From contig NZ_JACBZS010000001.1 in the NCBI RefSeq assembly GCF_013408305.1, forward strand, positions 1,736,001 to 1,800,000: a stretch of 64,000 nucleotides of DNA, written 5' to 3'. Shown in pieces: positions 9,287 to 17,729 of the stretch. A program made the position numbers and the translations under genes. How positions within the stretch are numbered: position 1 is the stretch's first letter; each line of letters opens with the position of its first letter. The notes beneath the pieces were generated by a model. It saw only the letters and a list, made by a program, of their open reading frames with translations. It was not told where the DNA came from and made no database searches. This DNA comes from Naumannella cuiyingiana. GTDB lineage: Bacteria > Actinomycetota > Actinomycetes > Propionibacteriales > Propionibacteriaceae.

Positions 9287-10657
9287 ATGAAGAATCCCGT
9301 CCGCTGGATCGTCGAGCCCGGCTATCGCTCCGAGCAGGCCGCCTGGTGGCCGAGCCTCGTCCTGAGCGGAATGGCCGTGCTGGTGACGGCGGTGCCGTGG
9401 GCGCTGCTGGCCATCGACCAGCCCCGCAGCCCGGACTCGTTGCGGTACGCCGCTTTGTTCCTCGCGTCGTTGCTGGTCACCGGCGGCTGGGGTCTGCGGC
9501 GTCACTATCCGGGCCTGATGCTGGCGATCGGCATCGCGGGCTGCCTGCTGCTGGTGATCCTGCGCACCCCGGTGCCGGCGATCGCCATGGTGCCCTTGAT
9601 CATCTTCGACTACGGACGCTGGAGCACGCGCTACAGCCGGCTCGCGGTGGGGGCCGGTCTGGTCGGGGCGGTGCTCGGGCCGATGGCCTGGATGCTGTCG
9701 CCGGAGTATGTCCAGGGCGGTGCCACCGATTGGTCGCTGTCGATCTTCCTGGTGCTCGTCTTCGGCTGTGCCGGGATGGTCGTCGCGCCCTATGTGATCG
9801 CGCGCTTCCTGCGGGCCAGCGACGCCCGGGTCGAGGAGCGACAGGCGAGCGAGGCGGAGCGGATGCGGCACGCGCTGGCCGAGCGCGAGCACCGCGCGCG
9901 GACCGCCGAGGCGAATGCCCGCAACCAGATCGCTCGCGAACTGCACGACATCGTCGCGCACTCGCTGTCGGTGATCGTGGTCCAGGCCGAGGGCGGCCGC
10001 GCCCTGGCCGAACGCAAGCCGGACAAGGCCGCCGACGTGCTGAACACCATCGCCGACACCTCCCGGGAGGCCCTGGACGAGATGCGCCGGATCGTCGGCG
10101 TGCTGCGGGACGGGCCGGAGGCCGCCAACCAGCCCGACTATCTGCCGGCGCCGACGCTGGCCGAGATCGGCGAGATGGTCGCCCGGGCCGGCGACCGGTT
10201 CCGCTACGACGAGCAGGGTACGCCCCCGCGCTACGCCTCCCGGGCGCTGCAGCTCACGGCGTACCGCGTGGTCCAGGAGGCCGTGACCAATGTGTTGAAG
10301 CACGGCGGACCGGCGGCGCGTGCGGAGGTGATCGTCACCTATCACAGCGACGCCGTCGAGCTGAGCGTGATCGACGACGGACACGGCGCGGCCGCCGGAA
10401 ATGATCTTCAGGGACATGGCTTGCAGGGCATGCACGAACGGGTGCATGCGATGGGCGGCCGGCTGGTCGCCCGCCCGCGGGCGGGCGCCGGATTCGCCGT
10501 GCACGCCGTCCTGCCGCTGGCCGCGCAGCCGCCGCAGCCGTACCGGCGCCCGGTCGCCGCAGCGGAGGCCGTCGAGCCGGGGCCCGCCGGCCTCGATGCG
10601 CTGCGGGCGACGATGGCCGATCCGCGGCCCCCGGCGTACCCGGGAAACTCACGATGA
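9287..10657 (+). CDS. NarL-type sensor histidine kinase
   Basis: The 456-residue kinase has four to five N-terminal helices (residues about 20-175), a short coiled linker and a HisKA_3 dimerisation domain with phospho-acceptor His in ARELHDIVAHSLSVI. The HATPase domain follows: N box VVQEAVTNVLKHGG, G1 box VIDDGHG, G2 box GHGLQGMHERV. It autophosphorylates and passes phosphate to the response regulator encoded 31 bp downstream. The short loops between helices suggest membrane-state or envelope sensing, as in DesK/LiaS-like kinases. Confidence 0.92.
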   Translation: MKNPVRWIVEPGYRSEQAAWWPSLVLSGMAVLVTAVPWALLAIDQPRSPDSLRYAALFLASLLVTGGWGLRRHYPGLMLAIGIAGCLLLVILRTPVPAIAMVPLIIFDYGRWSTRYSRLAVGAGLVGAVLGPMAWMLSPEYVQGGATDWSLSIFLVLVFGCAGMVVAPYVIARFLRASDARVEERQASEAERMRHALAEREHRARTAEANARNQIARELHDIVAHSLSVIVVQAEGGRALAERKPDKAADVLNTIADTSREALDEMRRIVGVLRDGPEAANQPDYLPAPTLAEIGEMVARAGDRFRYDEQGTPPRYASRALQLTAYRVVQEAVTNVLKHGGPAARAEVIVTYHSDAVELSVIDDGHGAAAGNDLQGHGLQGMHERVHAMGGRLVARPRAGAGFAVHAVLPLAAQPPQPYRRPVAAAEAVEPGPAGLDALRATMADPRPPAYPGNSR

Positions 10658-10692
10658 ACACATTCACCACGAACAACAAGGGCGAGCGATGA
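10654..10692 (+). CDS. Possible 12-codon coupling mini-ORF between kinase and regulator
   Basis: An ATG at 10654 overlaps the kinase stop as ATGA. It opens a 12-codon frame encoding MNTFTTNNKGER, whose TGA (10690-10692) overlaps the ATG of the response regulator, again as ATGA. The codons are Asn/Thr-rich and AT-richer than the surroundings. It could serve as a translational bridge between the two genes. Chance cannot be excluded for so short a frame. Confidence 0.35.
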   Translation: MNTFTTNNKGER

Positions 10693-11354
10693 GTCTGAAG
10701 ATCTATCTGTGCGACGACCAGGCGCTGGTGCGCGGCGGCTTCCGGATGCTGATCGAGGCCGAAGATGATCTTGAGGTGGTCGGCGAGGCGAGCAACGGTC
10801 AGCAGGCCGTGCGCGATCTGACCCGTCGGCCGGCCGATGTGGTGCTGATGGACATCCGGATGCCCGTGATGGACGGCGTCGAGGCGACGCGGGCCCTGGT
10901 CGAGGCCGACAACCCGACGAAGGTCCTGGTGCTGACCACCTTTGATCTCGACGAGTACGTCTTCGCCGCGCTGCGCGCCGGTGCCAGCGGCTTCCTGCTG
11001 AAGGATGCCCGGCCGGACGACCTGTTGTCGGCGATCCGCGACGTGGCGAGCGGCGAGGCCGTCGTCGCGCCGAGCGCCACCCGCCGGCTGCTTGATCATG
11101 TCGTGCAGCACCTGCCGACCGGCACCGGCGAACGGACCGACGACCCGCGGCTCGGCCTGCTCACCGAGCGCGAGCGCGAGGTGCTCGGCGAGGTGGCCAA
11201 GGGCGCGACCAATGGCGAGATCTGCCGGACCCTCTACATGGCCGAGGGCACCGTGAAGACCCACATCGGCCGGCTGCTCGCCAAGCTCGAGTGCCGGGAT
11301 CGGGTGTCGCTGGTGCTGTTCGCCTACGAGACCGGGATCGCCAAGGTCAACTGA
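10689..11354 (+). CDS. NarL/FixJ-family response regulator
   Basis: The 221-residue regulator has a receiver domain with acidic pocket CDDQ (residues 8-10), phospho-acceptor Asp in VVLMDIRMPVMDG, Thr in VLVLTTFD and Lys in GFLLKDARPDD. A LuxR-type helix-turn-helix follows (LTEREREVLGEVAKGATNGEI and GTVKTHIGRLLAKL). It is the partner of the kinase just upstream. Targets are unknown; no recurring operator was found nearby. Confidence 0.94.
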   Translation: MSLKIYLCDDQALVRGGFRMLIEAEDDLEVVGEASNGQQAVRDLTRRPADVVLMDIRMPVMDGVEATRALVEADNPTKVLVLTTFDLDEYVFAALRAGASGFLLKDARPDDLLSAIRDVASGEAVVAPSATRRLLDHVVQHLPTGTGERTDDPRLGLLTEREREVLGEVAKGATNGEICRTLYMAEGTVKTHIGRLLAKLECRDRVSLVLFAYETGIAKVN

Positions 11355-11528
11355 GACCGCCGGCGGCCGCCGCGTACCCGTCGAGGAGGGGTGTCGGCGC
11401 TCCGAGCCGGGGCGGTAGGGTTCGATACGTGCCCCGACCTCCGGGGCCGCACCAGTGCTCACTGGTGGAGCCACCACCCGAGCGCACTGCGGGTGGGCCT
11501 CCGCCGCCGCAACGTCGAGGAGACCGCC

Positions 11529-13949
11529 GTGCCCACCCATGACTACGAAGCGCTGCTCAACGCCGACGTCTACGACGCCAACGAGGACAAGGTCGGCAGC
11601 GTCGGCCAGCTCTTCCTCGATGACCAGACCCAGAATCCGAGTTGGGTGACGGTCGGCGTCGGGCTCTTCGGCGGCAACGAGATCTTCGTCCCGCTCGCCG
11701 ACGCCCAGTTCGTCGAGGGCCGGATCCGCGTGCCCTACACCAAGGACAAGATCAAGGGCGCACCCGCCCAGGACGTCGACCAGCACCTCTCCCGCGAGGA
11801 GGAGGATCTGCTGTACGCCTATTACGAGGTACGCGGGCAAGGTGGCATGCCGCCCGCCGACGACCGCGCGCAGGCGGGTGCGGTGGGCCAGGCTGGTACG
11901 GCGGGCGTCGCCGAGCGGGAGGCGGCCGACCGGGACGCGACCGAGCAGGCCGAGCAGGCCGAGCAGGCCGAGCAGGCCGAGCAGCAGACCGTGCTTCGGG
12001 AGCCCGGCAACGCGGACGCGACGCGCGGTGAGTCGACGGCCGGCCCGGGTCTCGGGGCGGCGGGCGTGGCCGGCGCAGGTCTGGGCGCGGCGGCTGCCGC
12101 CGGCGGAGCCGACGACCAGCCCCGAACCGGCGAAGCCGGCGAGGAGTTCACGGGCCAGGGCCGGCGCGGCATCGCCGACGACCGTGCCGGTGACGAGACC
12201 GCGACGCCCGGCCGGGACGCCGGGGCACCGGGCGCTGAGTCGGCATGGGCCGACCCGCGGACCGCCGCCGAACAGGAGCAGGACCGGAGCGCGACCCCGG
12301 CCGATGCGGAACCGGGCGACACGGCATCGGGCGATGCGGGACTCGGCGCCACGGTCGGAGGCGCGTCGGTGGGTGACGAGCCGACCGTGGATGCGCCGGC
12401 GGCGACCGAGCGCAGCGTCCCGGGACCGCTGACGAGCAACGACGAGGGCGATTACGGCGTACCGGCCGACCGGCGCGATGCCGCCGCAGGCGAGTTCGCG
12501 GCGTCCGAGGAGACCGTCGAGGGCGTCACCGTCGAGCAGGTGGCCGTCGAGCCGGATCCGGCGGTCGGCGCCGACGATCCCTACGCCACCTCCCCCGGCG
12601 GTGAGGTCACGGACGAGACGACGCTCGAGGACTCCCCCGCCACCGAGACCCGGGACTCCGAGTTCCAGGAGTCCGAGACGCAGGACTCCGAGACCCAGGA
12701 CTCCGAGACCGGGAACTTTGAGAACCGGGGCGCCGATGCAGAGGACGATCCGGTGCCGGGCGCGGCGTTCGCGGGCGCGACCGGCGCCGCCGGCGCCATC
12801 GGCCTGGCCGGCGCGGTCGCCGCCGATCGAGACGCGGCCGAACGGGACGCGGCCGAACGGGACGCGGGCGAACGAGACGACGAGCGCACCGCCGACCCGG
12901 ACCGGGACGAGACCGCCACCGAGGTGGACGAAAGCGCCGAGGACACCCGATCGATCGACACGGACGACCTCGCCGCCGGCGCCGACTCCGGCGACCTGCA
13001 GCCGGGCATGGGCAGCATGGTGGACCCCGAGGACCCGTACCAGCCCCACCCCATTCCCGCCGATGCCTTCGCCGGAGCCTCCACCGACGAGGCCGACACC
13101 CCGGCCGCCATTGACGAGACCCCGGCCGCCGCCGACGAGACCGACAAGACCGACGAGACGAGCCTCGCGGCCGCGGATGCGGCGGACATCACGGCAGCCG
13201 AGGACGAGGACTTCGCCGGTACGTCCGACGCTCCCGACGCCCGGCCCGCCGCCGGGGACGCCTTCCTCGGCGACGGCGGGGCGCAGACCCCCGAGGGCTA
13301 CGTCGTGGAGGACGTCCGCAGCGACGAGGAACTGATCGTCACCGAGCGCACCGACAGCATCGGCGACGTCTCGGGCAGCACCGGCGACGTTTCGACGGGT
13401 ACGCCGGTCGACGGCATCGACGGCTCCGATGACGACCTGTTGGGCACCACCCCGGAGGACCCCGACGCCGCCGACCGGTTCGGACCGGCCGCGGGAGCGC
13501 CCGCCGACGGGTCGCCCGGGTTCGGTGCGGCGGCGGGGGCCGCCGGTGCGGCCGGATTCGCCGCAGCCGGCCGGTCGACCGACCCGGGCACCACCAACCC
13601 GGGCACCAGCGACCCGGGCCCGACCAACCCGGGCACCAGCGACCCGGGCCCGACCAACCCCACGGCGGGCCCGACCAGCACCCCGCGAACCGAGCAGCCC
13701 CCGCGCACCGGGCAGCCCCCGCGTACCGGACAGACTGGCGGCCGCGGCGACGGGATGGTCCGCTTCGAGGACGGCCTGGCGAAGGCGCAGGTCGGGCTGA
13801 CGAAGTTCCTGCGCTATGTGCTCACCGAGGCCGAGCGGCTCGCCGGGCGCGCCAACACCCGCCTCGACGAGATGGAGCGCGAGGGCCGACTGCCGGGCCA
13901 GCGGCGCGATCCGCGGTCCGGCGATCCCCGGGGCGGCACCGGCCGCTGA
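11529..13949 (+). CDS. PRC-barrel protein with long acidic low-complexity region
   Basis: The GTG at 11529 with AGGAG upstream gives 806 residues. Residues about 5-95 form a PRC-barrel (ALLNADVYDANEDKVGSVG, VTVGVGLFGGNEIFVPL). Some 600 residues of Asp/Glu/Ala/Thr-rich low complexity follow, with internal repeats (EQA, ETQDS, RDAAE, NPGTSDPGPT). Three Gly/Ala patches such as GLGAAGVAGAGLGAAAAAGG interrupt it. The last 65 residues fold again into an amphipathic helix (FEDGLAKAQVGLTKFLRYVL). PRC-barrels often bind RNA or partner proteins. The function here is unknown; an intrinsically disordered surface or stress protein is plausible. Confidence 0.75.
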   Translation: MPTHDYEALLNADVYDANEDKVGSVGQLFLDDQTQNPSWVTVGVGLFGGNEIFVPLADAQFVEGRIRVPYTKDKIKGAPAQDVDQHLSREEEDLLYAYYEVRGQGGMPPADDRAQAGAVGQAGTAGVAEREAADRDATEQAEQAEQAEQAEQQTVLREPGNADATRGESTAGPGLGAAGVAGAGLGAAAAAGGADDQPRTGEAGEEFTGQGRRGIADDRAGDETATPGRDAGAPGAESAWADPRTAAEQEQDRSATPADAEPGDTASGDAGLGATVGGASVGDEPTVDAPAATERSVPGPLTSNDEGDYGVPADRRDAAAGEFAASEETVEGVTVEQVAVEPDPAVGADDPYATSPGGEVTDETTLEDSPATETRDSEFQESETQDSETQDSETGNFENRGADAEDDPVPGAAFAGATGAAGAIGLAGAVAADRDAAERDAAERDAGERDDERTADPDRDETATEVDESAEDTRSIDTDDLAAGADSGDLQPGMGSMVDPEDPYQPHPIPADAFAGASTDEADTPAAIDETPAAADETDKTDETSLAAADAADITAAEDEDFAGTSDAPDARPAAGDAFLGDGGAQTPEGYVVEDVRSDEELIVTERTDSIGDVSGSTGDVSTGTPVDGIDGSDDDLLGTTPEDPDAADRFGPAAGAPADGSPGFGAAAGAAGAAGFAAAGRSTDPGTTNPGTSDPGPTNPGTSDPGPTNPTAGPTSTPRTEQPPRTGQPPRTGQTGGRGDGMVRFEDGLAKAQVGLTKFLRYVLTEAERLAGRANTRLDEMEREGRLPGQRRDPRSGDPRGGTGR
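11943..11984 (+). repeat. Coding microsatellite, 9-bp unit
   Basis: GAGCAGGCC is repeated four times followed by GAGCAG, encoding a run of Glu-Gln-Ala inside the PRC-barrel protein. The unit keeps the reading frame, so copy-number change would alter length without truncation. Confidence 0.9.
13596..13655 (+). repeat. Coding 30-bp tandem repeat
   Basis: Two perfect 30-bp copies, 13596-13625 and 13626-13655, encode NPGTSDPGPT twice. Partial copies lie on either side (from about 13577 to 13661). The repeat is in frame within the PRC-barrel gene. Confidence 0.9.
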
Positions 13950-13957
13950 GCTCTGCC

Positions 13958-13999
13958 CGCCCGGTCAGGCACGCTCGCCCGCGGGCGCCTGACCGGGCG
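13958..13999. terminator. Bidirectional hairpin terminator
   Basis: A perfect 13-bp inverted repeat, CGCCCGGTCAGGC with GCCTGACCGGGCG, surrounds a 16-base loop that can itself pair. It lies in the 55-bp gap between two convergent genes. There is no T tract, as is usual in GC-rich actinobacteria. Confidence 0.65.
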
Positions 14000-14004
14000 C
14001 GGTG

Positions 14005-14562
14005 TCAGACCCGCAGCTCGCTGCGCCGGGCCGGCTCGACGGGCGGGGCCGGCTGGACCAGCTCCCCCAGCCGGCCGGGCAGCTCGCTCAGCCCGCGCCA
14101 CCAGCGCACGGTGGCCGACAGCTCCAGCCGGACGATGCCGGGCCGATCGGTGGCCACGAAGCCGAGCTCGGCGAGCAGCCCGCCCGAGACGTCCGGGCAA
14201 CCCGCGGCGGGCGCGGCCTCCACCGCCGCCACCGGCCGCGGCGCGCGGAGCAGCCGCGCACACGCCCCGCGTACCAACTCCTTCGACACCCGGCGCAGCG
14301 ACTCGCTGGGCGCCACCCGCAGCGCGGTCAGCACCGCCGCGTCGGGCTCGAACGCCAGCTCCGCCGGTGCGGCCGGCGGTGGGGAGAGCAGCAGCCAGCC
14401 GGCACACCGCCCTCCGGCGAAGTACGCCACCCCGGCAAAGCCCCAGACCGAATCCGCGAGCCGGGCGCGCAGCAGGTCCGCTTCCCCGACCGCTCCCCCA
14501 CCCAGCGGGGGCAGGGCGCCCACTGACGCCGCGCCCACGCGTTGCAGCCGGCTGACGATCAT
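14005..14562 (-). CDS. Conserved hypothetical, possible GNAT-like protein
   Basis: The ATG at 14562 gives 185 residues. A central segment (VWGFAGVAYFAGGRCAGWLLLSPP) resembles the substrate strand of GNAT acetyltransferases. A later part has VSKELVRGACARLLRAP and LAELGFVATDRPGIVRLEL, which could be the acetyl-CoA arm and C-terminal strands. The position close to the par genes recalls Rv3916c-type origin-proximal proteins. The family call is tentative. A GTG nine codons upstream lacks a ribosome-binding site. Confidence 0.55.
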   Translation of the reverse strand: MIVSRLQRVGAASVGALPPLGGGAVGEADLLRARLADSVWGFAGVAYFAGGRCAGWLLLSPPPAAPAELAFEPDAAVLTALRVAPSESLRRVSKELVRGACARLLRAPRPVAAVEAAPAAGCPDVSGGLLAELGFVATDRPGIVRLELSATVRWWRGLSELPGRLGELVQPAPPVEPARRSELRV

Positions 14563-14600
14563 GGGCCCATCGTAGGCCGGTCCGTACACTGAGGCGCATC

Positions 14601-15983
14601 ATGAGGCACCCTTGGAGAATGAGCACGCCCGCCAGGCCGGAATCCGTCGCCGACCCGGGCGACGGTGGCGCCGTGGCCGGCTCGGCCCGGCGTCAGGACA
14701 CCCGGCTCGATTCCTATGTCGACCGGTACGCCGCGCGTACCCACGGCATGAAGGCATCGGCGGTGCGCGCGCTGTTCGCCGTCGCGAATCGCCCCGAGGT
14801 GGTGTCGCTGGCGGGCGGGATGCCCAATATCGCCGACCTCCCCCTGAACGTCGTCGGCGACGCGATGCGCGAGATGATCCTCGACGTCGGGCCGCAGGCC
14901 ATGCAGTACGGCTCCGGCCAGGGCGAGCCGGAGCTGCGCGAACAGATTTGTGAGGTGATGTCGCTGGAGGGGATCGCCGCGCATCCGGACGATGTGACGG
15001 TCACCGTCGGCTCGCAGCAGGCGCTCGACCTGCTGACCCGGATCTTCTGCGACCCCGGCGATGTGGTGCTCGCCGAGGCGCCGAGCTATGTCGGGGCCCT
15101 GAACACCTTCGGCGCCTACCAGTCCCGGGTGGTTCATGTCGGCATGGATGATCATGGTCTGGATCCGGCCGCGCTGCGCGAGGCCTGCGCGTCGCTGCAG
15201 CGGCACGGGGCGCGCGCGAAGTTCCTCTACACGATCCCGAACTTCCAGAACCCGGCCGGGCTGAGCCAGCCGGTGCAGCGGCGCCGGGAGCTGATCGAGG
15301 TGGCGCGCGAGTTCGACCTGTTGATCATCGAGGACAATCCCTACGGGTTGTTGAACCTCGCGGGTGATCCGCTGCCGGCCATGCGATCCATGGACGCCGA
15401 GCGCGTGATCTATCTCGGCTCGTTCTCGAAGACGTTCGCGCCCGGTTTCCGGGCCGGCTGGGTGCTCGCGCCACATGCGGTACGCGAGAAGCTGGTGCTG
15501 GCCCAGGAGGCGGCGACGCTGTGCCCGCCGGTGTTCTCCCAGTTCGCCGTGTCGAAGTACCTGTCCAGCCATGACTGGCGCGGGCAGATCGAGTCGTTCA
15601 AGTCGATGTACGCCGCCCGCCGCGACGCCATGCTGGCCGGCCTCTCCGAGCACATGCCGGCCGGCACCACCTGGACGCGCCCGGACGGCGGCTTCTTCGT
15701 CTGGCTCACCCTGCCCGAGGGCCTCGACTCCCAGGCCATGCTGCCCCGCGCGGTGTCCAACCGGGTGGCCTATGTGCCCGGAACGGCCTTCTACGCCGAC
15801 GGTCTGGGCAGCCGGAACATGCGGCTGTCCTACTGCTATCCCACGCCCGAGCGGATCATCGAGGGCACCAAGCGGCTGGGCGAGGTGCTCGGCCGCGAGC
15901 TGGAGCTGCACGAGACCTTCGGGCTGCATGATCAACCGCGGGCCGTGGAGCGCAGCCAGGCGCCGCGCCCGGACCAGCGGTGA
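14601..15983 (+). CDS. PLP-dependent aminotransferase (class I/II, LysN/MocR-type catalytic domain)
   Basis: The 460-residue fold-type I aminotransferase has SLAGGMPNIADLPLN, GSQQALDLLTRIFCDPGDVV, YTIPNFQNPAGLS, IIEDNPYGLL and the PLP-binding lysine in YLGSFSKTFAPGFRAGW. This resembles 2-aminoadipate/aromatic aminotransferases of the LysN type without a GntR domain. GAGG lies about 6 bases upstream of the chosen ATG at 14601; a second ATG is at 14619. Its stop overlaps the following ligase-like gene by GTGA, suggesting a shared pathway acting on amino acids. Confidence 0.9.
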   Translation: MRHPWRMSTPARPESVADPGDGGAVAGSARRQDTRLDSYVDRYAARTHGMKASAVRALFAVANRPEVVSLAGGMPNIADLPLNVVGDAMREMILDVGPQAMQYGSGQGEPELREQICEVMSLEGIAAHPDDVTVTVGSQQALDLLTRIFCDPGDVVLAEAPSYVGALNTFGAYQSRVVHVGMDDHGLDPAALREACASLQRHGARAKFLYTIPNFQNPAGLSQPVQRRRELIEVAREFDLLIIEDNPYGLLNLAGDPLPAMRSMDAERVIYLGSFSKTFAPGFRAGWVLAPHAVREKLVLAQEAATLCPPVFSQFAVSKYLSSHDWRGQIESFKSMYAARRDAMLAGLSEHMPAGTTWTRPDGGFFVWLTLPEGLDSQAMLPRAVSNRVAYVPGTAFYADGLGSRNMRLSYCYPTPERIIEGTKRLGEVLGRELELHETFGLHDQPRAVERSQAPRPDQR

Positions 15984-16939
15984 ACGCGGCCGTGGGCGAA
16001 CCCACCGTCGTGGTGCTCGCCGGTGGGCTCTCGCACGAGCGCGAGGTCTCGTTGCGGTCCGGACGGCGGGTTGCCCGGGCGCTGGCGGACGCGGGCCACC
16101 GGGTCACCGAGGCCGATCTCGACTCGGCCCTGATCCCGACCCTGGTCGATCTTGCCGATCCCGTCGTCTTTCCGGTGTTGCACGGTGAGACCGGCGAGGA
16201 CGGCTCGTTGCGCGAGGTGTTGGACCTGCTCCGTGTGCCCTATGTCGGCGCCGGCCCGGCCGCATCCCGAATCGCCTTCGACAAGTCGATCGCGACGACC
16301 GTGGTGGCCGACGCCGGGGTCCGCACGCCGCGCCAGGTCGCGCTCCCCCACGAGGTCTTCCGCGAGCTCGGCGCCGCGTCGCTGGTCGGCGCGCTCGGTG
16401 ATCAACTCGGGTTTCCGATGATGATCAAGCCGGCCCGATCGGGTTCGGCCTTGGGCTGCACCCGGGTCGACGAGCCGGCCCAGGTCGCGCAGGCGATGAT
16501 CGCGGCGTATGCCTACGGCAATCTGGCGGTGATCGAGACGTTCGTCGCCGGGACCGAGGTCGCCGTCACCGTGCTGGACGTCGGGGACGGTCCGGAATCC
16601 CTGCCCGCGGTGGAGATCCGGCCCGATTCGGGGGTCTATGACTATGCGGCTCGCTACACCGCCGGGGCGACGCGGTTCCTGGCGCCGGCGGACATCACCG
16701 ATGCCGACGCACGGGCCTGCGCGGAGCTGGCGCTGCGGGTGCACGACGTGCTCGGCCTGCGTGATCTGTCCCGGACGGACATGATCATCGGCGCGGACGG
16801 ACCCGTCTTCCTGGAGGCGAATGTGGCGCCCGGGATGACCGAGACCTCCAGCGTCCCGCTCGCGATCGAGGCTGCCGGACGGGACCTGGTGGGCGTCTGT
16901 TCCTCGGTCGTCGCCGCCGCGCGCCGGCGTACCCGATGA
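15980..16939 (+). CDS. D-alanine--D-alanine ligase family ATP-grasp enzyme
   Basis: The GTG start overlaps the aminotransferase stop (GTGA). The 319-residue protein shows VLAGGLSHEREVSLRSG, FPVLHGETGEDGSL, the ATP-grasp segment FPMMIKPARSGSALG and metal ligands in VFLEANVAPGMTETS. These match Ddl. A second Ddl elsewhere cannot be assessed, so this may be a specialised dipeptide ligase paired with the aminotransferase. It overlaps the SURF1 gene by ATGA. Confidence 0.85.
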   Translation: MNAAVGEPTVVVLAGGLSHEREVSLRSGRRVARALADAGHRVTEADLDSALIPTLVDLADPVVFPVLHGETGEDGSLREVLDLLRVPYVGAGPAASRIAFDKSIATTVVADAGVRTPRQVALPHEVFRELGAASLVGALGDQLGFPMMIKPARSGSALGCTRVDEPAQVAQAMIAAYAYGNLAVIETFVAGTEVAVTVLDVGDGPESLPAVEIRPDSGVYDYAARYTAGATRFLAPADITDADARACAELALRVHDVLGLRDLSRTDMIIGADGPVFLEANVAPGMTETSSVPLAIEAAGRDLVGVCSSVVAAARRRTR

Positions 16940-17685
16940 TCATGACCGAGGACGAGCCCCGCCAGGTGTCGGCGCGACCGGCCGGGCGAGTGGCGCCGCT
17001 GTGGCAGCGAGCGTTGATCATCGCCGCCGGGGTGCTGGCCGCGGCGGTGATGGCGGGGCTCGGGTTGTGGCAGGCGCAGGTCTTCGTGGACGACGGGGTA
17101 CGCAATGCGGCCGCCCGCGCCGACCTGCCGCCGGCGCCGCTCGACGAGGTCGCGCCGGCCGGAACATCGCCCGTCGACTGGTACGGCCGGACGCTGACGG
17201 TCGCCGGGGAGTACCTGCCCGAGACGCAGGTGCTGATCCCCGACGGGCAGCGCTTCCGGGTGTTGACGGCGCTGCGCACCGATCGCGGGAACGTGCTTCC
17301 GGTGGTGCGGGGCGTGGTCGAGCGTCCGTCCGCTCCCCCGCCGCCGGCGGGGCGGGTGGAACGCTCGGGGGTGCTGCTGGCGCCGGAGCTGGGTACCGAG
17401 GCGGAGCTGCCGCCCGGCCAGATCGGTTCGGTACGCCTGGCCCGGCTTGCCCAGACGTGGCCGCGGCCGCTGGTCTCGGGCTTCGTCACGCTGCCGGCGG
17501 AGCAGGCCGCCGCTGAGGGCCTGGCGCCCGATCGGCTTCGGCTTCCCGATGCCGGCGGATCGGCCCGCAATCGCGGCTATTCCGTGCAGTGGTGGATCTT
17601 CGGCGCGTTCGCGCTCGGCATCTCGATCAAGATCGCCCACGACGCCGGCCGCGGCCGCGGGGTGTTGTCGCGGCGGCTGGGCTGA
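16936..17685 (+). CDS. SURF1 family protein (cytochrome oxidase assembly)
   Basis: The 249-residue protein has two terminal helices (ALIIAAGVLAAAVMAGLGLWQ and VQWWIFGAFALGISIKI) flanking a periplasmic domain. That domain contains GEYLPETQVLIPD, VLTALRTDRGNVLPVVRG and RNRGYSVQWW. This is the SURF1/Shy1 plan, involved in haem a insertion into cytochrome c oxidase. The start overlaps the preceding stop (ATGA at 16936-16939); a second ATG lies two codons in. Confidence 0.88.
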   Translation: MIMTEDEPRQVSARPAGRVAPLWQRALIIAAGVLAAAVMAGLGLWQAQVFVDDGVRNAAARADLPPAPLDEVAPAGTSPVDWYGRTLTVAGEYLPETQVLIPDGQRFRVLTALRTDRGNVLPVVRGVVERPSAPPPPAGRVERSGVLLAPELGTEAELPPGQIGSVRLARLAQTWPRPLVSGFVTLPAEQAAAEGLAPDRLRLPDAGGSARNRGYSVQWWIFGAFALGISIKIAHDAGRGRGVLSRRLG

Positions 17686-17729
17686 CCCGCGATTCGGTTT
17701 CGACGATCCGGTCAACTACAGTCCGTAGT

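Noticed and set aside
8453-10504. 683-codon minus-strand frame across the histidine kinase
   Set aside because: It is low-complexity Arg/Gly/His-rich shadow translation with no family pattern, opposite a complete kinase gene.
10335-13049. 904-codon minus-strand frame across the response regulator and PRC-barrel gene
   Set aside because: The Gly/Val/Arg/Leu-rich shadow arises from reverse reading of acidic repeats; the plus strand has ribosome-binding sites and recognisable domains.
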